A stretch of 64,000 nt of DNA from Pontibacter akesuensis (lineage in GTDB: Bacteria; Bacteroidota; Bacteroidia; Cytophagales; Hymenobacteraceae), in the NCBI RefSeq assembly GCF_001611675.1, contig NZ_CP014766.1, positions 4,340,001 through 4,404,000 of the forward strand, written 5' to 3'. Below, in pieces: positions 7,820 to 16,424 of this stretch. Position numbers and translations under genes: made by a program. The notes beneath the pieces are model-generated. The model had not been told where the DNA came from and ran no database searches. It saw only the letters and a program-made list of their open reading frames with translations. The stretch's first letter is position 1; each line of letters starts with the position of its first letter.

Positions 7820-10456
7820 ATGAACTCAGCTGAGATAAGACAAAAGTTTCTGGACTTCTTTGCTTCCAAACAGCACCAGATTGTACCTTCCGCCCCGATT
7901 GTGGTGAAGGATGACCCTACCCTGATGTTTATCAACTCAGGCATGGCGCCCTTCAAAGATTATTTTCTGGGCAACAAGCCCGCGCCCAACAAGCGCGTGA
8001 CTGACACCCAGAAATGCCTTCGCGTGAGCGGCAAACACAACGACCTGGAGGAAGTAGGCTATGATACCTACCACCACACCATGTTCGAAATGCTGGGCAA
8101 CTGGTCGTTTGGGGATTACTTTAAGAAAGATGCGCTGGAATGGTCTTGGGAACTGCTGACGGAAGTATACAAACTGCCAAAAGACAGGCTGTATGTGTCG
8201 GTTTTCCAGGGAGACGATTCAGAAAACCTGCCGATGGACCAGGACGCTTTTAACATCTGGAAAGGAATGCTTCCGGAGGATCGTATCCTGATGGGCTCTA
8301 AGAAAGACAATTTCTGGGAGATGGGCGATACCGGCCCTTGTGGTCCGTGTTCTGAAATACATGTTGACTTACGCACAGAGGAAGAGCGCGCGCAGGTAGA
8401 TGGCAAGTCGCTGGTGAACAATGACCACCCGCAGGTGGTGGAGATCTGGAATAACGTGTTCATGGAGTTCAACCGCCTGGCAGACGGCTCGCTGGTAAAA
8501 CTCCCTGCGCAGCACGTGGATACAGGCATGGGCTTTGAGCGTTTGTGCATGGCCATCCAGGGCAAAAGATCGAACTACGACACGGACGTATTCCAGCCAC
8601 TCATCCACTTTGTTGCACAGGAGGCTGGGGTGACGTATGGTGAAGATGAGAAAAAGGACATTGCCATTCGCGTCATGTCCGATCATATCCGTGCGATTGC
8701 CTTCACCATTGCTGACGGCCAGTTGCCATCTAATAACAAGGCAGGTTATGTAATCCGGCGTATTTTGCGCCGTGCTGTCCGCTACGGCTTTACCTTCCTG
8801 AACTTTAAGAAACCGTTCCTGTACCGCCTGGCCGAAGTGTTGGCAGACCAGATGGCACACGTATTCCCGGAACTGAAGCAGCAGCTTGGTTTTGTGCAGC
8901 GCGTGATTGAGGAAGAGGAAAACGCGTTCCTGCGCACGTTGGACAATGGCCTGAAGCGCCTGGATGCACTGGAGGACACGTTCAAGCAGAACAACAACAC
9001 CATCGACGGTAAAACTGCTTTCGAATTGTATGATACCTTCGGCTTCCCGCTGGACCTGACTGCCCTTATTGCACGCGAAAAAGGATTGAAAGTGGATGAG
9101 GGCGGCTTTGGCAAGGAGATGGAGCAGCAGAAAAACCGCTCCCGCAACGCCTCGGCCACCGAGCAGAGTGATTGGGTTATACTTCAGCCGGACGTAGTAA
9201 ACGAATTCATCGGCTACGACTGCGACACCTCTGAGGCTCATATTGTGCGGTACCGCCAAGTAAAGGCTAAAAATAAGAATGAGTACCACCTGGTACTGGA
9301 TAAAACACCTTTTTACGCCGAAAGCGGTGGACAAGTGGGAGATTCGGGTTACCTGATTTCAGATAGTGAGCAGGTAGAAGTGCTGGACACTAAAAAGGAG
9401 AACGATCTTATCCTGCACATCACTTCAAAACTTCCGAAAAACGTGGAGGCTGGCTTCAGAGCCGAGATAGCGGCCGAGCGCCGTAACTTCATCCGCAAAA
9501 ACCACTCTGCCACACACTTGCTGCACGCTGCCCTGCGCACAGTGCTGGGAGAACATGTGCAGCAGCGGGGCTCCTTGGTGAACGAAAAGGTATTGCGTTT
9601 TGACTTCTCGCACTTCGCAAAGATTGATGATGCAGAACTTCGTCAGATAGAGCATATCGTGAATGAGCGCGTTCGCCAGGCAATTCCTTTGGACGAGCGA
9701 CGCAATGTACCGATCGATGAAGCCAAAAACATGGGCGCTACGGCTCTTTTTGGGGAGAAGTATGGCGACTTTGTACGTGTGATCACCTTTGGCAGCGATT
9801 ATTCGGTAGAGCTTTGCGGTGGCACGCACGTGCACAACACCGGCAACATAGGCTATTTCAAGATTATTTCTGAAAGCTCCGTGGCAGCTGGTGTTCGACG
9901 GGTAGAGGCGGTGACAGCCACTGCCGCAGAAGATTATATGCAGCAGCAACTGAACGAGCTGAACGCAGTGCGCGAGGTGCTGAACACGCAAAGCAATGTA
10001 TCGGGTGCTGTGCAGAAAATGCAGGAGGACCTGAAAGCGATTCAGAAGCAGGTGGAGCAGTTCGAGCTGAAGCAGCTAACCGGCATGAAAGACGCGCTGG
10101 CGCAGCAAGCTGTTAAGTTAGACGGCGTAAACCTGATTGCCCAGCGTGTGGAGCTAAGTTCGGCTGATTACATGAAGAAGCTGGCCTTTGACTTGCGCCA
10201 GGTGGTGGACAACCTGGTGCTCATACTTGCTGCCGAAATTGACGGGAAGCCACAGATTGCTGTAATGCTATCGGACAACCTGGTGCAGAACAAGAACCTG
10301 AACGCAAGCACCATGGTACGCGAGCTGGCTAAAGAGATAAAAGGCGGCGGTGGCGGTCAGCCCTTTTATGCAACTGCCGGGGGGAAAGATGCTGCTGGAC
10401 TGGATGCTGTAACGGCCAAAGCGCAGGACATGGTCGCCTCGATGATTAGTAAATAG
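7820..10456 (+). CDS. alaS: Alanine--tRNA ligase
   Basis: An 878-residue alanyl-tRNA synthetase, full length for the family. It opens with the class II catalytic core (motif FINSGMAPFKDYF, then KCLRVSGKHNDLEEVG). The editing domain carries the zinc-binding HSATHLLHAAL (first histidine at residue 562) and CGGTHVHNTG (cysteine at 666). The C-terminal DHHA1-type domain ends with KEIKGGGGGQPFYATAGG. The enzyme charges tRNA-Ala and clears mischarged Ser and Gly. It is the first gene of a + strand run with gatB and a thioredoxin-like lipoprotein, separated from gatB by an unusual inverted repeat. Confidence 0.98.
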   Translation: MNSAEIRQKFLDFFASKQHQIVPSAPIVVKDDPTLMFINSGMAPFKDYFLGNKPAPNKRVTDTQKCLRVSGKHNDLEEVGYDTYHHTMFEMLGNWSFGDYFKKDALEWSWELLTEVYKLPKDRLYVSVFQGDDSENLPMDQDAFNIWKGMLPEDRILMGSKKDNFWEMGDTGPCGPCSEIHVDLRTEEERAQVDGKSLVNNDHPQVVEIWNNVFMEFNRLADGSLVKLPAQHVDTGMGFERLCMAIQGKRSNYDTDVFQPLIHFVAQEAGVTYGEDEKKDIAIRVMSDHIRAIAFTIADGQLPSNNKAGYVIRRILRRAVRYGFTFLNFKKPFLYRLAEVLADQMAHVFPELKQQLGFVQRVIEEEENAFLRTLDNGLKRLDALEDTFKQNNNTIDGKTAFELYDTFGFPLDLTALIAREKGLKVDEGGFGKEMEQQKNRSRNASATEQSDWVILQPDVVNEFIGYDCDTSEAHIVRYRQVKAKNKNEYHLVLDKTPFYAESGGQVGDSGYLISDSEQVEVLDTKKENDLILHITSKLPKNVEAGFRAEIAAERRNFIRKNHSATHLLHAALRTVLGEHVQQRGSLVNEKVLRFDFSHFAKIDDAELRQIEHIVNERVRQAIPLDERRNVPIDEAKNMGATALFGEKYGDFVRVITFGSDYSVELCGGTHVHNTGNIGYFKIISESSVAAGVRRVEAVTATAAEDYMQQQLNELNAVREVLNTQSNVSGAVQKMQEDLKAIQKQVEQFELKQLTGMKDALAQQAVKLDGVNLIAQRVELSSADYMKKLAFDLRQVVDNLVLILAAEIDGKPQIAVMLSDNLVQNKNLNASTMVRELAKEIKGGGGGQPFYATAGGKDAAGLDAVTAKAQDMVASMISK

Positions 10457-10461
10457 TTTTA

Positions 10462-10536
10462 AATGATTAATGGTTAATTAATAATGAATGATGTTGAATG
10501 GGTTATTTGATCATCCAGCATCATTCATTAATCATT
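10462..10536. repeat. AT-rich imperfect inverted repeat between alaS and gatB
   Basis: The left arm AATGAATGATG (10483-10493) pairs exactly with CATCATTCATT (10519-10529). The pairing continues inward through TTGAATG/CATCCAG with one G-U and one mismatch, giving a stem near 18 bp and an 11-nt loop. The sequence CATTAATCATT (10526-10536) can instead pair with AATGATTAATG (10462-10472), so two mutually exclusive folds exist. There is no T-run after it, so it is not a standard terminator. Confidence 0.6.
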
Positions 10537-10544
10537 ATAAAGAA

Positions 10545-12002
10545 ATGGATAAAGCAATAAGAGATAAGTATCAGGCTATAATTGGTTTAGAGGTGCACGC
10601 ACAGCTGCTCACGGACAGCAAAGCGTATTCTTCTGACTCAACGGAGTATGGCATGTTGCCCAACACAAACCTGAGCGAAATTACCCTGGCGCACCCGGGT
10701 ACACTGCCGCGCGTTAACAAGCGTGTGGTAGAGATGGCGGTTAAAATGGGACTTGCCACCAACTGCGACATCACCAGGTATAACGTGTATGCCCGCAAGA
10801 ATTATTTTTATCCCGATCTTCCGAAAGGCTACCAGATCACACAGGATAAGACTCCGATCTGCACCAACGGTCATTTGGTAACAAAGGATGCTGCCGGAAA
10901 TGATAAGCGCATTGGCATTACCCGCATCCACATGGAGGAAGACGCCGGTAAATCAATGCACTTGGCAGGCGAAACTGAGACACTCGTTGACTTTAACCGT
11001 GCTGGTGTTCCCTTGATTGAGATCGTTTCTGACCCGGATATAAGGGATTCAGAAGAAGCTTATAACTATCTGGTGGAGATTAAGCGATTGGTGCGCTACC
11101 TCGATATCTGCGATGGTAACATGGAGGAAGGCTCGCTGCGCTGTGATGCTAACGTGTCGGTGATGCTGAAAGGCTCTTCGCTTTGGGGAACTAAGGTGGA
11201 GGTGAAGAACATGAACTCGTTCCGCAACGTGCAGCGTGCGATCGAGCACGAGATCGAGCGCCAGATCATGGTGCTGGAGAATGGCGGAAAGGTAGACGGT
11301 GAAACGCGTAACTTCGATGCCAATACCGGTTCCACCACAGCCATGCGCTCCAAGGAAACGCTGAACGATTACCGCTACTTCCCTGAGCCTGACCTGCCTG
11401 CCCTGATTATTGAGCAGGAGTGGCTGGAAGGTGTAAAAGCTGCCATGCCTAGCTTGCCTCAGGAGCTGTACAACCGTTTTGTTACCGAACTCGGCTTGCC
11501 AGAGTATGATGCCGCCGTACTGACAGACGCAAAAGAAATTGCTTTATACTTTGAGGAGCTGACAAAGCACACAAAAAATTACAAAGCAGCCTCTAACTGG
11601 GTGATGGGTCAGGTTAAATCCTACATGAACGAGCTGCAGCTGCACATCAAGGACTTCCCGCTGAAGCCGGAACAAATTGCGCAACTTATCGCTTTAGTAG
11701 ATGAGAACAAGGTGAGCCATTCTGTTGCTTCCAAACAGGTATTTCCATACTTGCTGGAGCATCCGGACATGACAGCTCAGCTTGTGGCCGAAGAGCAGAA
11801 CCTGTTACAGGAGTCCAATTCTGATGAACTGGCACAGGTGGTGCAAGAGGTGCTGGCGGCCAATCCTGCCAAGGTAGCAGAATACAAAGCAGGCAAGCAG
11901 GCGCTTATTGGCATGTTTATGGGAGAGATTATGAAGAAGACCCAGGGCAAAGCAGATCCTAAGGTCACTAATCAATTACTGCGCGAGCAGTTAAACGCCT
12001 AA
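10545..12002 (+). CDS. gatB: Aspartyl/glutamyl-tRNA(Asn/Gln) amidotransferase subunit B
   Basis: A 485-residue GatB, the subunit of the GatCAB complex that binds misacylated Glu-tRNA-Gln or Asp-tRNA-Asn and passes ammonia to it. Signature blocks are IIGLEVHAQL near the N-terminus, MEEDAGKS, and the GatB motif DFNRAGVPLIEIVSDPD. The catalytic cradle is followed by the GatB/Yqey tail. The ATG at 10545 is chosen because upstream in-frame codons fall in the inverted repeat and the protein then starts close to the family norm. The GatA and GatC genes are not in the window. Ten bp separate it from the next gene. Confidence 0.97.
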   Translation: MDKAIRDKYQAIIGLEVHAQLLTDSKAYSSDSTEYGMLPNTNLSEITLAHPGTLPRVNKRVVEMAVKMGLATNCDITRYNVYARKNYFYPDLPKGYQITQDKTPICTNGHLVTKDAAGNDKRIGITRIHMEEDAGKSMHLAGETETLVDFNRAGVPLIEIVSDPDIRDSEEAYNYLVEIKRLVRYLDICDGNMEEGSLRCDANVSVMLKGSSLWGTKVEVKNMNSFRNVQRAIEHEIERQIMVLENGGKVDGETRNFDANTGSTTAMRSKETLNDYRYFPEPDLPALIIEQEWLEGVKAAMPSLPQELYNRFVTELGLPEYDAAVLTDAKEIALYFEELTKHTKNYKAASNWVMGQVKSYMNELQLHIKDFPLKPEQIAQLIALVDENKVSHSVASKQVFPYLLEHPDMTAQLVAEEQNLLQESNSDELAQVVQEVLAANPAKVAEYKAGKQALIGMFMGEIMKKTQGKADPKVTNQLLREQLNA

Positions 12003-12012
12003 ACACAACAAG

Positions 12013-13131
12013 ATGAAGTTACACAACATACTGGCAATAGCCTCGGCTGCCGCTGTTTTGGGAAGCTGCCAGGGAAATAAAACAGCCACTAACGGTGAGG
12101 ATGCCTTTATCATCCAGGGGAAACTGAATAACGCCACATCAGGCCAGATTTATTTACTTGAGTTGGGTGAGCAGAACTTTGTACCGCGCGATACGGCCGA
12201 AGTGAGTTCAGATGGTACTTTCACCTTTGAGGGCACTATCAAAGAACCAACTTTTTACCGCCTTACCCTGGACCAGCAGAACGGTCTGATGCTTGTGTTG
12301 GATGAAGGAAAGATCAATGTGGAGGCGGATGCTAAAGACATCAACGGCACGGCCAAAGTAGAAGGTTCAGAAGAGACACAGTTGTTCCTGGAGTTGAATA
12401 AATTGGTGAACGAGAACCGCCTGAAGCAAACCGAACTGGAGCAGCGTTACATGGTGGCGCAACAGCAAGGAAACGAGGCAGAAATGGAAAATGTACGTGT
12501 AGAGTTTACGCAACTGCAGAAGCAGGTGAAAAACTTTATTGCGCAGCATCCTAAGTCAGTTGTATCTGCTTTCGGTACAGCCAGCCTTATCGACCCCGTG
12601 AATGATTTTCCTTTTGCTGATAGTATGGCCACGCTTTTCAACGCTAACATTCCGAACTCCAAGTATACCGCCATGCTGAATGAGCGTTTGAAGCCTTACC
12701 GTAGCACCGCTATCGGACAGGTAGCGCCTGATTTTTCGCTACCGACACCTGATGGTGGCACAAAGTCCCTGTCATCTCTAAGAGGCAAGTATGTACTGGT
12801 TGATTTCTGGGCAAGCTGGTGCGGACCGTGCCGCAAAGAAAACCCGAATGTGGTGAAGATGTACAACAAGTACAAAGACATGGGCAAAGGCTTCGAAATC
12901 TTTGGTGTGTCGCTGGACCAGTCGGAGGACAAGTGGTTAGCCGCGATAGAGAAAGACCAGCTTAAGTGGCCGCATGTATCGGATTTGAAAGGGTGGGAGA
13001 GCAGCGCCGCACAACTTTATAATGTTACCGCTATTCCCCAGACAATTTTGCTGGATCCGGAAGGCAGGATCATTGCCAAAGGCTTAAGAGGTGAAGACCT
13101 GGAGAATAAACTAGCTTCCCTACTGGAGTAG
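12013..13131 (+). CDS. Thioredoxin-like lipoprotein (DUF4369 plus TlpA domain)
   Basis: A 372-residue exported thiol-disulfide oxidoreductase typical of Bacteroidetes. The signal peptide ends in a lipobox (AAVLGSC). Residues about 30-130 form a DUF4369-type beta domain, followed by a helical linker rich in Gln and Glu. The C-terminal TlpA/AhpC-TSA domain contains FWASWCGPCRKE near residue 270 and the cis-proline region TAIPQTILLD. It is likely anchored in the periplasm and reduces protein disulfides or supports cytochrome maturation. It follows gatB by 10 bp, so it is probably in the same transcript, and ends before a strong terminator. Confidence 0.92.
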   Translation: MKLHNILAIASAAAVLGSCQGNKTATNGEDAFIIQGKLNNATSGQIYLLELGEQNFVPRDTAEVSSDGTFTFEGTIKEPTFYRLTLDQQNGLMLVLDEGKINVEADAKDINGTAKVEGSEETQLFLELNKLVNENRLKQTELEQRYMVAQQQGNEAEMENVRVEFTQLQKQVKNFIAQHPKSVVSAFGTASLIDPVNDFPFADSMATLFNANIPNSKYTAMLNERLKPYRSTAIGQVAPDFSLPTPDGGTKSLSSLRGKYVLVDFWASWCGPCRKENPNVVKMYNKYKDMGKGFEIFGVSLDQSEDKWLAAIEKDQLKWPHVSDLKGWESSAAQLYNVTAIPQTILLDPEGRIIAKGLRGEDLENKLASLLE

Positions 13132-13151
13132 TAAGATATAGCAGCAAGTAT

Positions 13152-13195
13152 AAAAAGCGACGGCCGGACTATTAAAGACCGGCCGTCGCTTTTTA
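13152..13195 (+). terminator. Strong hairpin terminator of the alaS-gatB run
   Basis: A perfect 16-bp stem (AAAAAGCGACGGCCGG with its complement CCGGCCGTCGCTTTTT), 12-nt loop and terminal T-run. It can also act on the convergent gene from the other side. Confidence 0.85.
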
Positions 13196-13264
13196 AATTC
13201 GTTATGTTAAAACTTTCTAATGTCGCAGCTAATACGTTTACTTGCGGCAAATCCAATCTATAAA

Positions 13265-13903
13265 TTAGAGAAAGACTTTTTGCAGGGCACCCCAAAGCAG
13301 TTTCTTGTGCTCCACATCGTTCTCCAGCATCTTTAACGATTGGGAGAAAACAATCGGCACCGTTCCTATTGTGGCTGGGCTATAAAGCTTAAACTTCTCG
13401 TGCGGCTGCTCAGTATCGAGGCGGCTGGCGAAGGAGATGATATAGTTTAACTCCAATTCCTGCTGTAAGTCCTCGAAACGTGCTGTCTCTCCAGACAAAT
13501 TGTTCACGTAGGCTACATCGGCAGGCTTCAGGCCAATGGCACCGAGAATCTTCTGCAGAAAACCAAGTTGGGGCAACCCCATAAACTCTGTGTCAGGAAG
13601 GGTTACGAGCACCACGACACCTCTGCTGTTTTCGCCCAGTATTTTGTACTTCTGCTGAATTGGCGCGGTTTGCGCTGTTACAGGGATTTTAGGAATAGCA
13701 GGCGCAGCTTTTGGAGCAGGCGCTTCAGGTGGAGTTGCTGGTTGCACGGGTGCGGCGTCTAAGGTCTCCATAGCAGCCGCTTCCGGTGAGACACTAACAG
13801 GAGCTGGAGCTGGTAAAGCTTCCTCACCTGGCACCGCATAGATGGTTTCAGGTAAAAAGTTCTTCAGAAACTCATTGCTTAGGTCTGCCTGCAATCCTGC
13901 CAT
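13265..13903 (-). CDS. Protein with Pro/Ala linker and psi-like (HolD-like) C-terminal domain
   Basis: A 212-residue soluble protein. Residues about 1-27 form a short N-terminal segment (EFLKNFLPETIYAVPG). Residues about 28-80 are a Pro/Ala-rich, disordered linker, and residues about 85-212 a compact alpha/beta domain. The C-terminal domain runs parallel to DNA polymerase III psi: a VVVLVTLPD strand, a long helix QLGFLQKILGAIGL, KPADVAYVN, a central strand IISFASRLD, and the closing helix LENDVEHKKLLWGALQ, like the psi end LRANPTARAALWQQI. The N-terminal piece also resembles the psi segment LQQLGITQWSLRRPG. The family assignment is inference. It lies 8 bp after the thioesterase gene and is probably co-transcribed. 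Confidence 0.6.
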   Translation of the reverse strand: MAGLQADLSNEFLKNFLPETIYAVPGEEALPAPAPVSVSPEAAAMETLDAAPVQPATPPEAPAPKAAPAIPKIPVTAQTAPIQQKYKILGENSRGVVVLVTLPDTEFMGLPQLGFLQKILGAIGLKPADVAYVNNLSGETARFEDLQQELELNYIISFASRLDTEQPHEKFKLYSPATIGTVPIVFSQSLKMLENDVEHKKLLWGALQKVFL

Positions 13904-13911
13904 TTTATACT

Positions 13912-14445
13912 TTACGCCGAAGCGTCTTCTTTCAGATCAAAAATTGACTTCAACTCATTGGCTTCGCTCGGCTTCATGCGGCCACCCAACACCAGGCGCA
14001 GCTGGCGGCGGCGTAGTGCTCCCTCGTACATGCGAATTTCCTCTTCGGTCTCCGGCACGGCATCCGGCACATCAATCGGGTTACCGGACTGATCCACAGC
14101 TACAAAGGTAAAGAATGCCTGGTTTGACATTACCTTTCTGCCGCTCGGAATATCCTCAGCATAAACGATAATGTTCACTTCCATGGAAGAGTTAAAGGCG
14201 CGGGTAACCTTCGCCTCCAGCGTTACCACATTTCCTAACTTTATACTTTCGGAGAACGATACGTTGTCTACGGAGGCCGTTACAACAATACGGTTGGAAT
14301 GCTTCTGCGCGGCAATGGCAGAGACAATGTCCATCCAGTGCATCATGCGCCCACCCATTAAATTGTGCAGGGTATTGGTGTCGTTGGGCAACACCAGCTC
14401 GGTCATGATAACATATGATTCAGATACTTTTTTTTGTTTGCGCAT
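13912..14445 (-). CDS. Acyl-CoA thioesterase (hotdog fold)
   Basis: A 177-residue single-hotdog thioesterase of the YciA/BACH type, hydrolysing acyl-CoA in the cytoplasm. The family blocks are visible: LPNDTNTLHNLMGGRMMHWMD (shown in part, NLMGGRMMHWMD), the aspartate in this block being the usual catalytic residue, then TASVDNVSF and NQAFFTFVAVD. An extra C-terminal tail of about 45 charged residues follows the core. A -7 element TATCTTTG lies 23 bp upstream. The psi-like gene follows 8 bp downstream. Confidence 0.9.
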   Translation of the reverse strand: MRKQKKVSESYVIMTELVLPNDTNTLHNLMGGRMMHWMDIVSAIAAQKHSNRIVVTASVDNVSFSESIKLGNVVTLEAKVTRAFNSSMEVNIIVYAEDIPSGRKVMSNQAFFTFVAVDQSGNPIDVPDAVPETEEEIRMYEGALRRRQLRLVLGGRMKPSEANELKSIFDLKEDASA

Positions 14446-14468
14446 GCTTGTGCCGTAGTTTGATGGGG

Positions 14469-14476
14469 CAAAGATA
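14469..14476 (-). promoter_or_regulatory. -7 promoter element of the thioesterase operon
   Basis: On the minus strand TATCTTTG, an exact TAnnTTTG match, 23 bp before the ATG at 14445; the leader would be about 15-20 nt. Confidence 0.55.
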
Positions 14477-14544
14477 GGCTTCAGCAGCCAAAGGATAAAA
14501 TCAGCGGGGAAAGTTAATGCAAGTATAACGTACCCGCCGCTCCC

Positions 14545-15204
14545 TTATTCCTGGCCATCCCAGCCAGAGCGGCCCAGCAAGGGCACAAACTTGAAATCAG
14601 CAAACTCTTCACGAGTAAACTCTCCCTCTGCCACACGCGTAATGCGCATCATTTTCTGCGTGTTTTCATTCCCAACAGGAATAACCAGAATGCCGCCAAT
14701 GGTTAACTGACGAAGCAACTCTTTTGGCACAACGGGCGCACCAGCCGTAACAATTATTTTGTCGTAAGGCGCATGGGCAGGCAAGCCCAAAGAGCCATCG
14801 CCATGAAATGTGTGGGGCTTCAACCCGTGTTTGCGGAAAAAGATGTTAGCCTTTTCGTACAGCGGCCGGTTATACTCGATGGTGTATACGTGCGGGGTGA
14901 TCTGCAACAGGACGCTGCACTGGTAACCTGAGCCAGTACCAATTTCCAATACCTTGTCCGTCGGCTTCAATTGCAGCAGCTCAGTTTGGAAGGCAACAGT
15001 ATAAGGCTGAGAAATAGTCTGGCCCTCGCCAATAGGAAATGCCTTATCCTGATAGGCTTGTTCCAAAAAGGCTTTGTCGAAAAAATAATGGCGCGGTACA
15101 GTTTCGATGGCGTCGAGCACACGCGGATCACGGATACCCTTTTCCCGGAGTATCTTCACCAACGAGCGGCGCATGCCTTTGTGTCTGTACGAGTCTGTTT
15201 GCAT
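14545..15204 (-). CDS. pcm: Protein-L-isoaspartate O-methyltransferase
   Basis: A 219-residue SAM-dependent methyltransferase repairing isoaspartyl residues in aged proteins. Family motifs: VPRHYFFD near the N-terminus, the substrate motif GEGQTISQPYTVA, SAM-binding motif I VLEIGTGSGYQCSVL, the acidic YTIEYN, and YDKIIVTAGAP. The ATG at 15204 (MQTDSYRHKG) is chosen because the 25 residues upstream have no resemblance to the family and the length then fits the usual 210-225. It is monocistronic and divergent from riboflavin synthase. Confidence 0.93.
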   Translation of the reverse strand: MQTDSYRHKGMRRSLVKILREKGIRDPRVLDAIETVPRHYFFDKAFLEQAYQDKAFPIGEGQTISQPYTVAFQTELLQLKPTDKVLEIGTGSGYQCSVLLQITPHVYTIEYNRPLYEKANIFFRKHGLKPHTFHGDGSLGLPAHAPYDKIIVTAGAPVVPKELLRQLTIGGILVIPVGNENTQKMMRITRVAEGEFTREEFADFKFVPLLGRSGWDGQE

Positions 15205-15346
15205 GGGTATAGAGGTTGATGTGTAATATATAACGCTACTAAAATCAGCAGCTTCGCGAAAATAGGCATATCTGCTCACTTTGCTGCCCTTTTTGACCGC
15301 ACATGCCTTAATTTAATGACCTGAAACTAAAGTCAGGCAAAGCTGT

Positions 15347-15354
15347 TAACTTTG
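15347..15354 (+). promoter_or_regulatory. -7 promoter element of ribE
   Basis: TAACTTTG, an exact TAnnTTTG match, 56 bp before the ATG. No clear -33 TTG at the right distance, and no fold resembling an FMN riboswitch in the short leader. Confidence 0.4.
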
Positions 15355-15409
15355 GATGCAGCCAATTCTATATTATACGTAAAACCAATCGCATAAAAGA
15401 AGATATCCC

Positions 15410-15997
15410 ATGTTTACAGGAATTATTGAAGGACTTGGCCGCGTAACGGCTATCCGGGAGGAAAATACAAACAAGCATTTCACACTTTCTTCCCCCTTCA
15501 CCAACGAGCTGAAGATAGACCAGAGTGTGGCCCATAACGGGGTCTGCCTGACGGTGGTAAGTATAAAGGGAGACGAGTACACTGTGACGGCCATTGATGA
15601 AACGCTAAAAAAAACAAACCTAAACCACCTCAAATCAGGCGATGTGGTGAACCTGGAGCGCTGCATGCTTTCGAACGGACGGTTTGATGGGCATGTGGTG
15701 CAGGGCCATGTGGACCAGACGGCAATTTGTGAAGAGGTAAAAGACGAAAACGGCAGTTGGATCTTTACTTTCCGCTACGAAACCAGCCAGGGTAATGTAA
15801 CCGTGGAGAAAGGCTCCATCTGCGTAAACGGAATCAGCTTAACTGTTTTCAACTCGCAGGAAGACCGCTTCTCTGTGGCCATCATTCCCTATACCTATGA
15901 GCACACCAACCTGCATCAGGTAAAAGCGGGCGACACGGTGAACCTGGAGTTTGATATCATAGGGAAATATGTGGCAAGGCTATTAGGTAAGCAGTAA
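15410..15997 (+). CDS. ribE: Riboflavin synthase (alpha chain)
   Basis: A 195-residue riboflavin synthase catalysing dismutation of 6,7-dimethyl-8-ribityllumazine. It is two tandem lumazine-binding barrels: residues about 1-95 start MFTGIIEGLGRV, and about 96-190 start GHVVQGHVDQTA. The repeat signatures are seen twice, NGVCLTV in the first half and NGISLTV in the second. The C-terminal helix YVARLLGKQ is the trimerisation end. It stands alone on + with no other rib genes in the window. Confidence 0.97.
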   Translation: MFTGIIEGLGRVTAIREENTNKHFTLSSPFTNELKIDQSVAHNGVCLTVVSIKGDEYTVTAIDETLKKTNLNHLKSGDVVNLERCMLSNGRFDGHVVQGHVDQTAICEEVKDENGSWIFTFRYETSQGNVTVEKGSICVNGISLTVFNSQEDRFSVAIIPYTYEHTNLHQVKAGDTVNLEFDIIGKYVARLLGKQ

Positions 15998-16103
15998 GCA
16001 TTTGTAAGCAGGTGGTAGGGCAATTAGTAGCAGCGTTCAGCAGCAAATAAAACTGCTTTGTGTGACTCCCGTTACAGGGGTAGAAACTTAAAACAGCACG
16101 CAT

Positions 16104-16409
16104 ATGCCTACAGAACAATATCACGAACCCGCACACGAATTATCAGACCAGACCCGCACGTTTGTGCGCATGATCACTTCCGTGATTGAAGAGGCCGAAG
16201 CCATCAGCTGGTACGAACAACGCATTTCCATCGAGAAAGACGAGGAGGCGAAAGCCATTATGAAAAATGCCCAGAACGAGGAGTTCAAGCACTTTGGCAT
16301 GGACCTGGAATTTTTGCTGCGCAAGAAGCCAGCCTGGCGTGAAATGATGAAGATTATACTTTTTACTGAAGGCGATATTGTGGCAAAGGGAGAGCAGGCG
16401 GAAGACTAA
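16104..16409 (+). CDS. Encapsulated-ferritin (EncFtn) family protein without encapsulin
   Basis: A 101-residue four-helix-forming ferritin-like protein of the encapsulated ferritin family, which oxidises and mineralises iron. All metal and gate residues of Rhodospirillum rubrum EncFtn have counterparts: E29, E30, E32, W36 and Y37 in SVIEEAEAISWYEQR, and E59, E60, H63 in NEEFKHFGM. The closing motif LFTEGDI is shared too. EncFtn normally ends in a peptide that docks it inside an encapsulin shell; this protein stops at VAKGEQAED and no encapsulin gene is in the window. I infer a free cytosolic annular oligomer, or a shell gene elsewhere. Neighbours (ribE, DoxX) do not inform on iron. Confidence 0.88.
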   Translation: MPTEQYHEPAHELSDQTRTFVRMITSVIEEAEAISWYEQRISIEKDEEAKAIMKNAQNEEFKHFGMDLEFLLRKKPAWREMMKIILFTEGDIVAKGEQAED

Positions 16410-16424
16410 TTCTGACCTTGTTAT

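Noticed and set aside
8369..9334. 321-codon open frame on the minus strand inside alaS
   Set aside because: It is antisense to a full-length, highly conserved synthetase; its translation has no family pattern.
15280..15409. Possible FMN riboswitch before riboflavin synthase
   Set aside because: The leader after the -7 element is only about 50 nt and lacks the conserved junction sequences.
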